Source of the DNA: an uncultured Clostridium sp.
GTDB taxonomy: Bacteria; Bacillota; Clostridia; TANB77; CAG-508
DNA: 11,147 nucleotides
Direction of reading: 5' to 3'
Assembly: GCA_900551615.1 (NCBI GenBank)
Contig: URWN01000043.1
Coordinates: 1-11,147 of the forward strand
In this document: piece after piece, positions 1 to 7,182 of the stretch
Position numbering within the stretch: the first letter of the stretch is position 1
Layout of the letters: every line of letters begins with the position of its first letter
Program-made: the position numbers and the translations under genes
The notes under the pieces: model-generated
Seen by the model: only the letters and a program-made list of their open reading frames with translations
Databases searched by the model: none
Told to the model about the DNA's origin: nothing

Positions 1-154
1 CAGTTTTTTATTTAAGATTTTCTATTTTTCACTCCAATCAAACGGACGAAATCTCGAATATATATAATTACCCAAGGGGAAGAGGACGCCACACAAACAA
101 TAATTTTACGGACTGTGAATTGTAACATAAAATTACCTAAAATTTTAAAAATCA
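1..154. other. Untranslated lead-in to murA, no gene recognised
   Basis: No gene or known RNA family is recognised here. Bases about 38-118 are noticeably richer in G+C than the A/T-rich remainder of the window, with a purine-rich patch at 75-87 followed by GACGCC, which could be the end of a structured RNA or the decayed 3' end of an upstream gene. A frame is open from the window edge (base 3) to a TAA at 123-125 but has no start within the window. Bases 126-154 are A/T-rich and could hold the murA promoter, but no convincing -35/-10 pair is visible. Confidence 0.4.
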
Positions 155-203
155 CTTTTTACGTAAACAAATCATAAAATATAGCAAAAACGTAAAAAGG
201 AGG
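155..203 (+). promoter_or_regulatory. Hairpin touching the murA ribosome binding site
   Basis: CTTTTTACGT (155-164) and ACGTAAAAAG (190-199) are perfect 10-base inverted repeats separated by 25 bases. The right arm ends inside the murA Shine-Dalgarno sequence AAGGAGG (197-203), so folding would tie up its first bases just ahead of the ATG at 211. This is seen directly. A role in translational control of murA is inference, and the stem is mostly A-U pairs, so it would be weak alone. Confidence 0.4.
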
Positions 204-210
204 AAGAAAA

Positions 211-1458
211 ATGTCAAGTTACATAATAGAAGGGGGCCAAAAATTAGAAGGTTCAGTAAAAATATCAGGGTCAAAAAATTCATCACTTCCAATAATTGCA
301 GCAACAATATTAAATGCAGGAAAAACAACACTGTATAATGTTCCACACATACAAGACACCCAAATGATGTATAAAATACTAGAAACATTAGGAGCAAAAA
401 TAGAAAAGAAAAATGGAAAAATAAAGATAGACACATCAAAAATAGAAAAATTTGAAATACCACCAGACTTAATGAACAAAATGCGTTCATCAGTAATACT
501 TGCAGGAGCATTACTTGGAAGATACAAAAAAGCAATATTTTCATATCCAGGAGGATGTGACATAGGTTCAAGACCAATAGACTTACACCTAAAAAGTTTT
601 GAAAAACTAGGAATACAAGTAAATCAAAATCATGGAAACATAGAATGCAATGCAGAAAAAATACAAGGAGAAAAAATAGACTTAGATTTTCCGAGTGTAG
701 GAGCCACAGAAAATGCAATACTTGCTAGTGTTCTTGCAGAAGGAACAACAATTATAACAAATGCAGCAAGAGAACCAGAAATAATTGACCTTCAAAATTT
801 TTTAAATAAAATGGGAGCGAAAATAACAGGAGCGGGAACAGATGAAATACAAATAATTGGGGTAAAAAGATTAAAAGACATTAGTTACAATATAATGCCA
901 GACAGAATAGAAGCAGGATCATTTTTATGTTTTGCAGCAGCAACAAAAGGAAATATAATATTAGAAGATGTAAATGCAACACATATAACTCCAATAATAA
1001 ACAAATTAGAAGAAGCGGAATGTAAAATTGAAATAAATAAAAATAAGATAAAAATAATAGCACCAAAAAAATTAAAAGCAATAGATATAAAAACAATGCC
1101 ATATCCAGGATTTCCAACAGACATGCAATCAGTATTTGCATCAATGCTAACTACAGCAAAAGGAACATCAATAATAGTTGAAAACATATTTGAAAATAGA
1201 TATAAATATGCACAAGAATTAAATAAAATGGGAGCAAAAATAACAGTAGAAGGAAAAAGTGCAGTAATAAGAGGAACAAGAAAATTATATGGAGCAGATG
1301 TAAAAGCAACAGACTTGCGAGGAGGAGCGGCATTGGTATTAGCGGGATTAATCGCAAAAGGAAAAACACAAATTGATAATATTGAATATATTTTAAGAGG
1401 CTATGAAAAATTAGATTATAAATTAAAAAAATTAGGAGCAAATATAAAGATTATATGA
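211..1458 (+). CDS. murA: UDP-N-acetylglucosamine 1-carboxyvinyltransferase MurA
   Basis: MurA transfers enolpyruvate from phosphoenolpyruvate to UDP-GlcNAc, the first committed cytoplasmic step of peptidoglycan synthesis and the target of fosfomycin. The 415-residue product has the normal family length. Visible landmarks are the Lys-Asn pair in GSKNS (K22, N23), the mobile-loop Cys at 116 in PGGCDIGSRPIDLH (C115 of E. coli, the fosfomycin-reactive residue), PSVGATENA near 161-169, the catalytic Asp 304 in YPGFPTDMQ, and Arg 370 and Arg 396 near the C-terminus (DLRGGAALVLAG, LRGYEKLD). The Shine-Dalgarno AAGGAGG at 197-203 places the start at the ATG at 211. Having Cys rather than Asp at 116 predicts fosfomycin sensitivity at this enzyme. 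Firmicutes often carry two MurA paralogues; which one this is cannot be told from the window. A terminator-like hairpin follows, so it is probably a separate unit from the division genes. Confidence 0.96.
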   Translation: MSSYIIEGGQKLEGSVKISGSKNSSLPIIAATILNAGKTTLYNVPHIQDTQMMYKILETLGAKIEKKNGKIKIDTSKIEKFEIPPDLMNKMRSSVILAGALLGRYKKAIFSYPGGCDIGSRPIDLHLKSFEKLGIQVNQNHGNIECNAEKIQGEKIDLDFPSVGATENAILASVLAEGTTIITNAAREPEIIDLQNFLNKMGAKITGAGTDEIQIIGVKRLKDISYNIMPDRIEAGSFLCFAAATKGNIILEDVNATHITPIINKLEEAECKIEINKNKIKIIAPKKLKAIDIKTMPYPGFPTDMQSVFASMLTTAKGTSIIVENIFENRYKYAQELNKMGAKITVEGKSAVIRGTRKLYGADVKATDLRGGAALVLAGLIAKGKTQIDNIEYILRGYEKLDYKLKKLGANIKII

Positions 1459-1467
1459 ATTTTTTGT

Positions 1468-1496
1468 AAAAACTATAGAAATATAGTTTTTTTTTT
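1468..1496 (+). terminator. Intrinsic terminator after murA
   Basis: AAAACTATA (1469-1477) and TATAGTTTT (1482-1490) form a perfect stem closed by a GAAA tetraloop (1478-1481), extendable by one A-T pair, and run straight into a tract of ten T (1487-1496). The shape is that of a rho-independent terminator. The stem has only one G-C pair, so some readthrough into divIB, which starts 38 bases later without a clear promoter, is likely. Confidence 0.7.
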
Positions 1497-1534
1497 GATA
1501 CAATACATACTAGAATTTTTGGGAGGTGAAAATT

Positions 1535-2521
1535 TTGACAAAACAACAAAGAGAAGAAATCGACAATTTATATAATCTTTCAAATAATACAGCCAAAAAA
1601 GAAAAAGAAGAAAAGGAAAAAGCAAAAGAAAGAGAAAAAAGAATAAAACAAAGAAAAAATGAACAAAAAGATCAATTCGATTTTGACACAGAAACAGTAA
1701 TAGGAATGACAAATAAAAATAATCAAAAAATAAAGCAAGAAAACCAAACGAGAATGACAAAAAAACAAGCAAAAATAATGAGAAAAAAGAAAAAAATAAA
1801 AAAGATACTAAAAACAATAATATTAGTAGCAATAATAATAGGAGGAATTTGTTTTGCATTAATTTCACCAATATTCAATATAACAGATATACAAGTTATA
1901 GGAAATAATAAAATAAATTCAGATACAATAATAAGCTTATCACAATTACAAATAGAGCAAAATATATTTAGATTTAATAAAAACAAAGTATTAAATGAAA
2001 TAAAAACAAATGCATATGTAGAAAATACAAAAATAAAAAGAAAAATTCCAAACAAAATAGAAATTATAATAGAAGAAAGAGAACAAAACTATAATGTAGA
2101 ATTCTTAAATGGATATGCCTATATAAATAACCAAGGATATATATTAGAAATAGCAGAACAAAAATTAGATTTACCAGTAATAATGGGAATCACTACACCA
2201 CAAGAACAAGTAGTTGCAGGTAACAGATTAAATGACGAGGACTTAGAAAAATTAGAAACAGTTATACAAATAATGAACATTTGTAAAAGCTACGAATTAG
2301 ACAAAAAAGTTTCAAGTATAGATATAACAAACAAAAATGATTATATAATGTATATGGAAGAAGAAAAAAAGACAATTCATTTAGGAAATGATAGTAATTT
2401 AACAAATAAAATGTTATATGTACCAGCTATTCTAAAAGAAAATCAAGGAAAAGAAGGAACGATATATTTAAATGGAAATATAAATGGAGATTTTAAACCT
2501 AGATTTAGAGAAAAGGTATAA
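1535..2521 (+). CDS. divIB: Cell division protein DivIB/FtsQ
   Basis: DivIB (FtsQ) is a bitopic membrane protein of the divisome that works with FtsL and DivIC to control septal peptidoglycan synthesis. The 328-residue product has the expected order: a long, highly charged Lys/Glu-rich cytoplasmic region (about 1-90), one membrane span (about 93-115), a POTRA domain beginning NITDIQVIGN (about 115-185, including the typical KIPNKIEIIIEERE strand), then the FtsQ/DivIB beta domain and a short tail. The TTG at 1535 is preferred: GGAGG at 1522-1526 lies 8 bases upstream of it, while an upstream in-frame GTG at 1526 overlaps that Shine-Dalgarno sequence and cannot use it. The stop codon runs directly into the ribosome binding site of the next gene (TAAAGGAG), which indicates an operon. 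The cytoplasmic region is rather long for the family. Confidence 0.9.
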   Translation: MTKQQREEIDNLYNLSNNTAKKEKEEKEKAKEREKRIKQRKNEQKDQFDFDTETVIGMTNKNNQKIKQENQTRMTKKQAKIMRKKKKIKKILKTIILVAIIIGGICFALISPIFNITDIQVIGNNKINSDTIISLSQLQIEQNIFRFNKNKVLNEIKTNAYVENTKIKRKIPNKIEIIIEEREQNYNVEFLNGYAYINNQGYILEIAEQKLDLPVIMGITTPQEQVVAGNRLNDEDLEKLETVIQIMNICKSYELDKKVSSIDITNKNDYIMYMEEEKKTIHLGNDSNLTNKMLYVPAILKENQGKEGTIYLNGNINGDFKPRFREKV

Positions 2522-2534
2522 AGGAGAGATATAA

Positions 2535-3254
2535 ATGACTAATAAAAAAGCAATTGCTTTAGTTTTAGGAGTTATGTGTTTTGCATTAACATCTGGAATT
2601 TGTATACAAGTAAAAACAGTAAAAAATACAAGCTCAACTTCAAGTAAAAATTATGAAGAAAATAACTTAAGAGCAGAAGTTTTAAAATATAAAGAAAAAT
2701 ATGATAACCTTTTAAAAGAAACAGAAAAAGTCGACTCACAATTACAAGAACAAATAGAAAGTGCAACAAAAAATAATTCAGAATTAGAAGAAGCCAAAAA
2801 TCAAATAAATGATGGAAATAAAATGATAGGTTTAACAGAAGTAACAGGACCAGGAATAATACTAACAATTGCAGATAGTGATATTGACTCAAGTTCAGTT
2901 TTAGATCCAAGCAACTTTATAATACATGATATAGATTTGCTAAAAGTTGTAAATGAATTAAAAAATGCAGGAGCTGAAGCAATATCAATAAACAATCAAA
3001 GAATAATATTAACAACACCAATAATATGTGGTGGAAACATCATAAATATAAATGGTGAAAAAATAGGATCACCATTTGAAATAAAAGCAATAGGTTCACC
3101 AGAAGCTCTAGCAAACTTATCTAGACCAGGAGGTTGGTTAAGTAAATTAGAAGACAGAGGAATAAAAGTAAGCACACCTAAAAAATCAAATTCAATAACA
3201 ATACCAAAATATTCAGGAGTATTAAACTTCAAATATATAAGTAATAGTAATTAA
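2535..3254 (+). CDS. DUF881 membrane protein (YlxW/YlxX type), first copy
   Basis: A 239-residue protein with an N-terminal membrane anchor (about 6-26), a coiled-coil stretch rich in Glu, Lys and Gln (about 40-95), and a C-terminal DUF881 domain (about 98-235) recognisable by GLTEVTGPGIILTI, LKNAGAEAISINNQRI, GSPFEIKAIG and the terminal IPKYSGVLNFKYI. Most of the protein should lie outside the membrane. DUF881 proteins sit beside divIB, sbp and ftsA in many Firmicutes (ylxW and ylxX in Bacillus subtilis); their biochemical role is not settled, but the location suggests a division or envelope function. AAGGAG at 2521-2526 sets the ATG at 2535 and begins at the last base of the divIB stop codon, so translation may be coupled. 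Confidence 0.88.
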   Translation: MTNKKAIALVLGVMCFALTSGICIQVKTVKNTSSTSSKNYEENNLRAEVLKYKEKYDNLLKETEKVDSQLQEQIESATKNNSELEEAKNQINDGNKMIGLTEVTGPGIILTIADSDIDSSSVLDPSNFIIHDIDLLKVVNELKNAGAEAISINNQRIILTTPIICGGNIININGEKIGSPFEIKAIGSPEALANLSRPGGWLSKLEDRGIKVSTPKKSNSITIPKYSGVLNFKYISNSN

Positions 3255-3306
3255 TGGTACAGACAAAATTTTGGATAATGATGAGTGAAAGAAAGGGATT
3301 AAAAAA

Positions 3307-4020
3307 ATGAAAAAAGGCAAAATAACTGTATGTATAACAATTGCAATAGCATGTTTTGCATTAGCAACAGTTATGTGTATGCAATTCAAAGTTGTTAAAG
3401 AAACAGACATAACATCAATTGAAACAATGCGAGAAGAAGAACTAAGAACAGAACTTGCAAACTGGAAAAAGATGTATAAAGAAGCACAAGAACAATATAA
3501 CGAAAAAACTGCAAAACTAGCTGAATACAAAGAAAAAGAACAATCAACAGAAGATTCTTCAAAATTAGTAGAAAAAGAATTAGAACAAACAAATATGTAT
3601 TTAGGAAAAACTGATGTTGAAGGACAAGGAATAACAATAAAAATTCAAGATGTAGATAAGCAAAATACAAACCAAGAAGAAAATGTAGATCCACTTTCAG
3701 CAGAAGATTTATTAGTAATTGTAGACTATCTAAAATTAGCAGGAGCAGAAGCAATATCAATAAATGGACAAAGAATAATAAACATGTCAGATATTGTTGA
3801 TGTAGGAAGCAATTCTATAATATTTGTAAATCAACAAAGAATACTAGCACCATATGAAATAAGAGCAATAGGAGATTCAACAAAACTAGAAAGTACATTA
3901 TTAGGAAATGGTGGTTATGTAGAAGAATTAAAAAACTATGGATTTGACATAGATATTACAAAGGGAAAAGTAAGTATACCAAAATACAGTAAAGATATAA
4001 CACATAAATATATTCAATAA
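3307..4020 (+). CDS. DUF881 membrane protein (YlxW/YlxX type), second copy
   Basis: A 237-residue paralogue of the preceding gene with the same plan: a membrane anchor (about 7-27), a coiled coil (about 40-95) and a DUF881 domain with YLGKTDVEGQGITIKI, LKLAGAEAISINGQRI, APYEIRAIG and a terminal VSIPKYSKDITHKYI. The two copies match residue for residue in short blocks but differ widely elsewhere, so the duplication is old, as in B. subtilis ylxW/ylxX. A purine-rich AAAGGGA around 3292-3298 serves as the ribosome binding site for the ATG at 3307. The 52-base gap after the first copy has no terminator. Exact function is unknown; a structural role at the division site is inferred from position. 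Confidence 0.87.
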   Translation: MKKGKITVCITIAIACFALATVMCMQFKVVKETDITSIETMREEELRTELANWKKMYKEAQEQYNEKTAKLAEYKEKEQSTEDSSKLVEKELEQTNMYLGKTDVEGQGITIKIQDVDKQNTNQEENVDPLSAEDLLVIVDYLKLAGAEAISINGQRIINMSDIVDVGSNSIIFVNQQRILAPYEIRAIGDSTKLESTLLGNGGYVEELKNYGFDIDITKGKVSIPKYSKDITHKYIQ

Positions 4021-4041
4021 AATTAAAAAGGAATGATGAAA

Positions 4042-4458
4042 ATGATTTTTTTAGTTATGATAATAGCATGCGTTTTAGGAGTTATAGTAGGGTTAAATGC
4101 ACCAATGATATCATATACATATTCAAGCTATTTAGCAATAGCAATAATTGCAGCATTAGACTCAGTATTTGGAGGAGTTGCATCTGTAATAAATAAAAAA
4201 TTTGATATGAAAATATTTATTTCAGGATTTTTTGGAAATGCAATACTTGCAATATTATTAACAGTCTTAGGAGAAAAACTAAATATAGACATTTACTTAG
4301 CAGCAATAGTTGTATTTGTAGGAAGAATGTTTAATAATTTGGGAATAATAAGAAGATATTATGTCGAAAAATGGACTGAAAACGTAAAGAATAAATCAGA
4401 AAAAAATAAAGATAAAAATAAAGAAAAAAACGAAGAAAACGAAGAAAAAGAGATATAA
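4042..4458 (+). CDS. sbp: Small basic membrane protein Sbp (DUF1290)
   Basis: This integral membrane protein matches the small basic protein encoded between ylxX and ftsA in Bacillus. Typical blocks are SSYLAIAIIAALDSVFGG, the ISGFFGNAILAILLTVLGEKL segment and FVGRMFNNLGIIRRYYVEKW, giving about four hydrophobic segments. The tail (last ~25 residues) is an extreme run of Lys, Asn and Glu, low in complexity and longer than usual. In-frame ATGs occur at 4033, 4036 and 4042. AAGGA ends at 4032, so only 4042 has a normal 9-base spacing, and it also gives a start that aligns with the family (MIFLVMIIACVLGVIVG); 138 residues result. Function is poorly known; its gene position links it to the division machine. 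Confidence 0.85.
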   Translation: MIFLVMIIACVLGVIVGLNAPMISYTYSSYLAIAIIAALDSVFGGVASVINKKFDMKIFISGFFGNAILAILLTVLGEKLNIDIYLAAIVVFVGRMFNNLGIIRRYYVEKWTENVKNKSEKNKDKNKEKNEENEEKEI

Positions 4459-4520
4459 AAAGAATAAACGAGAAAATGTAATAATTTAATCAATAGATAT
4501 AATAATAGTAAAAAACAAAT

Positions 4521-4561
4521 ATTACAAATACATTACAAATTTATTACAAAAATATAACAAT
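4521..4561 (+). repeat. Phased ATTACAAA repeats upstream of the ftsA promoter
   Basis: ATTACAAA occurs exactly at 4521-4528, 4532-4539 and 4543-4550, a strict 11-base period, with a degenerate fourth copy ATAACAAT at 4554-4561. The array ends five bases before the -35 box at 4567. One copy per helical turn puts all copies on one face of the DNA, as expected for cooperative protein binding or an A/T-rich upstream activating element. The spacing is observed; the function is inferred. Confidence 0.55.
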
Positions 4562-4566
4562 TTCTA

Positions 4567-4595
4567 TTGACATTTGAAAAAAAATGTAATATAAA
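4567..4595 (+). promoter_or_regulatory. Sigma-A promoter for ftsA-ftsZ
   Basis: A perfect -35 TTGACA (4567-4572), a 17-base spacer and a -10 TATAAA (4590-4595) with a TG a few bases upstream. Transcription would begin near 4602, leaving a leader of about 35 bases before ftsA. This is among the best vegetative promoters in the window and would let ftsA-ftsZ be expressed independently of divIB-sbp. Confidence 0.8.
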
Positions 4596-4636
4596 TACAT
4601 CAAGAAATTTATAACAAAAAAGATGGGGGAATTAAC

Positions 4637-5866
4637 TTGGCTATAGGTGATATTATAGTTGGTGTAGACATAGGAACAACAAAAATAGCAACAGTAGTAG
4701 GAGAAGTAAACAATTTTGAACAAATAGAAACTATATGTAGTACATCATATAAATGTAGTGGATTAAAAAAAGGAAAAATAATAAATGAAGAAGAAATAAG
4801 CTTAAGCTTAGAAAAAACTATAAAAGATGCCGAAGATGAAACAAATCTTAAAATAAATTCAGCTTATGTAACAATCCCTGGAAAATATGTAACAATAGTA
4901 CAAAATAGCATAACTAAAGATGCTAAAGACAAATATGCTGGAATTTCAATAAGAGATGTACAAAATGCAATAATGCAAGTAAAAGATATAGAAATCCCAG
5001 AAGGAAAAACTTTAATAGACATAGTTCCAGACAAAGTAATATTAGATAATGGAACAGTAGTTACAGATCCAGTAGGAAACTTAAGTTCAAGTTTTACAAT
5101 AAGTGCACAAATAATATTAGCAGATAAAGAATATGTAAGGCAATTAAATAACATATTTAAAAAAGCTGGATTAGAAATAGATGGAATAGTTCCAACAACT
5201 TTAGCAGAAAGAAATTTAATATTAGACAAAAACGAATTACATGATAATATAGCAATTATAGACGTAGGAGCAGAAAATACTGATGTGGGAGTATTTGAAG
5301 GCTCAACATATGTATATACTAATTCAATACCAGTTGGAGGAGAAAACATAACAAATGATATTGCATTAGTATTAAATATTGAAAAAGAAGAAGCAGACAA
5401 ATTAAAAAGACAATATGGACTAGCCTTAAAATCATTTATAGACAATGATAATGATATTATATTAAACACATGCAAAGACAATAACAAAAATAAAATAATA
5501 AAGAGTTCTGAGTTAATTGAAATTATAGAAGCTAGAATAGAAGATATGTTCTTAATAATTAACAAAGACTTAAACAATCAAGGAATTAAATCAAGAATAA
5601 ATAATGTCATTTTAACAGGGCAAGGAATAGTAAATATAAGCAAAAGTGATGTTGCAGGAAAAATAAATTTAAATATACCTGTAAAAATATCAACAGGAAG
5701 ATTAATAGGGACAACAAGACCTGCATATAGAACAGCATATGCATTAGTAAGATATATAGCTTCAAGACCATTTACAAAAACAGTATCAAGCAGTATAGAC
5801 ACAAAATCAAGTGGAAATATATTTAAAAACATATTAGAAAGAATAAAAGAATTTTTCTACAGTTAA
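4637..5866 (+). CDS. ftsA: Cell division protein FtsA
   Basis: FtsA is the actin-like ATPase that tethers FtsZ to the membrane and recruits later divisome proteins. The 409-residue product carries the actin-fold phosphate-1 loop VGVDIGTTKIA (about 8-18), the FtsA-specific SHS2/1C domain (about 80-165), the second phosphate motif IIDVGAENTDVGVF (about 207-220), GGENITNDIA (about 234-243) and the adenosine loop VILTGQG (about 324-330). It ends in an amphipathic helix (about 394-408, NIFKNILERIKEFF) typical of membrane-targeting tails. Translation starts at a TTG (4637) behind a G-rich GGGGGA at 4625-4630. It has its own sigma-A promoter and is followed 84 bases later by ftsZ with no terminator between them, so the two are probably co-transcribed. 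Confidence 0.95.
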   Translation: MAIGDIIVGVDIGTTKIATVVGEVNNFEQIETICSTSYKCSGLKKGKIINEEEISLSLEKTIKDAEDETNLKINSAYVTIPGKYVTIVQNSITKDAKDKYAGISIRDVQNAIMQVKDIEIPEGKTLIDIVPDKVILDNGTVVTDPVGNLSSSFTISAQIILADKEYVRQLNNIFKKAGLEIDGIVPTTLAERNLILDKNELHDNIAIIDVGAENTDVGVFEGSTYVYTNSIPVGGENITNDIALVLNIEKEEADKLKRQYGLALKSFIDNDNDIILNTCKDNNKNKIIKSSELIEIIEARIEDMFLIINKDLNNQGIKSRINNVILTGQGIVNISKSDVAGKINLNIPVKISTGRLIGTTRPAYRTAYALVRYIASRPFTKTVSSSIDTKSSGNIFKNILERIKEFFYS

Positions 5867-5950
5867 AAACAAGACAACAATATAGCAAAGAAAGAGTTAT
5901 TAATTTTAAAAATATAAATAAAACAAAGTTTTAAGGGAGGAAAAAACAAA

Positions 5951-7072
5951 ATGATGGAATATGATGATAACAATATAACAATGATGGATGGGACAGCAAC
6001 AATAAAAGTAATTGGTGTTGGAGGAGCAGGAAACAATGCCGTAAATAGAATGATAGATGCAGGAATAAAAGGAGTTGACTTTATTGCTGTAAACACAGAT
6101 AGACAAGCACTTCAACAATCAAAAGCAAATACAAAAATTCAAATAGGAGAAAAAATAACTAGAGGATTAGGAGCTGGAGCAAACCCTGATATAGGAGCTC
6201 AATCAGCAGAAGAAAGTAAATCAGAAGTTGCAGAAATATTAAGAGGAGCAGACATGGTATTCGTTACTGCCGGAATGGGTGGAGGAACAGGTACAGGAGC
6301 TGCACCAATAGTTGCATCAACAGCAAAAGAAATGGGAATATTAACAATAGGTGTTGTAACAAAACCATTTACATTTGAAGGAAAGAAAAGACTTTCACAA
6401 GCAGAAAGAGGAATTGAAAGCTTAAAAGGAAAAGTAGATACATTAGTAGTAATACCAAATGATAAATTACTACAAATAATAGATAGAAAAACATCAATAA
6501 TAGAAGCCTTCAAAATGGCAGATGATGTATTAAGACAAGGTGTACAAGGTATATCAGACTTAATAGCAGTACCAGGGCTTGTAAATTTAGACTTTGCTGA
6601 TGTAAAAACAATAATGTTAAATCAAGGAATGGCACATATGGGGGTTGGTAGAGCATCAGGAGAAAACAGAGCTGAGGATGCTGCAAAAGAAGCTATCCAA
6701 AGTCCATTACTAGAAACATCAATTGAAGGAGCAAAAGGAGTAATTATAAATATTACAGGTGGAGAAGACTTAGGATTACATGAAGTAAACACAGCAGCAG
6801 AATTAGTTCAACGCAGTGTAGACCCAGAAGCAAACATTATATTTGGTACAGTTACAGATCCAAGTATGCAAGATGAAATTCAAATAACAGTTATTGCAAC
6901 AGGATTTGAAAAACCAGAAAATAATATATCAAGTATAGGTGTTGATAATATAGTATCAAAAACATGGGAGAAAAAAATAAACTCAATACCATCTAGCTCA
7001 GATGTAAGTTCTTCACAAAATGATTTAGATATTCCACCATTTTTAAGAAAAAATAGAAACAAAAATTTATAA
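5951..7072 (+). CDS. ftsZ: Cell division protein FtsZ
   Basis: FtsZ is the tubulin-like GTPase that forms the cytokinetic ring. The 373-residue protein has the nucleotide-binding GVGGAGNNAVN (22-32), the tubulin signature GGGTGTG (110-116), the T7 synergy loop NLDFADV (212-218) supplying the catalytic Asp, a short variable linker (about 322-357) and the conserved C-terminal peptide DIPPFLRKNR (360-369) that binds FtsA. AAGGGAGG at 5933-5940 positions the ATG at 5951; the second ATG at 5954 is less well spaced. The linker is short compared with many bacteria but within the range for Clostridia. The gene is closed by a strong terminator, which separates the division genes from the sporulation block. 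Confidence 0.98.
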   Translation: MMEYDDNNITMMDGTATIKVIGVGGAGNNAVNRMIDAGIKGVDFIAVNTDRQALQQSKANTKIQIGEKITRGLGAGANPDIGAQSAEESKSEVAEILRGADMVFVTAGMGGGTGTGAAPIVASTAKEMGILTIGVVTKPFTFEGKKRLSQAERGIESLKGKVDTLVVIPNDKLLQIIDRKTSIIEAFKMADDVLRQGVQGISDLIAVPGLVNLDFADVKTIMLNQGMAHMGVGRASGENRAEDAAKEAIQSPLLETSIEGAKGVIINITGGEDLGLHEVNTAAELVQRSVDPEANIIFGTVTDPSMQDEIQITVIATGFEKPENNISSIGVDNIVSKTWEKKINSIPSSSDVSSSQNDLDIPPFLRKNRNKNL

Positions 7073-7079
7073 TAATTAG

Positions 7080-7117
7080 AAAGAAATAATCGAAAACACT
7101 CGATTATTTCTTTTTTT
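7080..7117 (+). terminator. Intrinsic terminator after ftsZ
   Basis: AGAAATAATCGA (7082-7093) and TCGATTATTTCT (7100-7111) form a perfect 12-base stem with a six-base loop, extendable by two A-T pairs at the base, and the right arm runs into a T tract ending at 7117. It lies 8 bases after the ftsZ stop codon and is the strongest rho-independent terminator in the window. Confidence 0.88.
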
Positions 7118-7138
7118 CTACAATAAGAAAAGACAGAC

Positions 7139-7162
7139 TTCGTAAAATCAATGTAGTACAAT
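7139..7162 (+). promoter_or_regulatory. Possible Spo0A-type promoter of spoIIGA
   Basis: A -10-like TACAAT lies at 7157-7162, with no matching TTGACA 17 bases upstream. TTCGTAAAA at 7139-7147 matches 7 of 9 bases of the inverted Spo0A box (TTYGACAAA). A poor -35 with a Spo0A box close upstream of the -10 would resemble the B. subtilis spoIIG promoter, which is Spo0A dependent. The terminator at 7080-7117 means spoIIGA needs a promoter in this gap. The assignment is tentative. Confidence 0.3.
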
Positions 7163-7182
7163 ACAAAAAGTAGGTGAGCAAA

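Noticed and set aside
3..125. Open frame running in from the window edge, with a stretch (YNYPRGR...N.T) that faintly resembles the YNFPQGRVTDH region of peptide chain release factor 1.
   Set aside because: Only about 8 of 20 residues match, the upstream residues do not fit release factors, the frame stops where some 60 more residues should follow, and the codons are unlike the neighbouring genes. At best a decayed remnant; not called.
1526..1534. GTG start for divIB.
   Set aside because: It overlaps the Shine-Dalgarno sequence GGAGGTG; the TTG at 1535 has correct spacing.
4864..5577. Long reverse-strand open frame within ftsA, and similar reverse frames over murA, ftsZ and spoIIGA.
   Set aside because: They are shadows of conserved + strand genes; their Leu/Phe/Ile-rich translations reflect A-rich codons on the other strand and they lack plausible ribosome binding sites.
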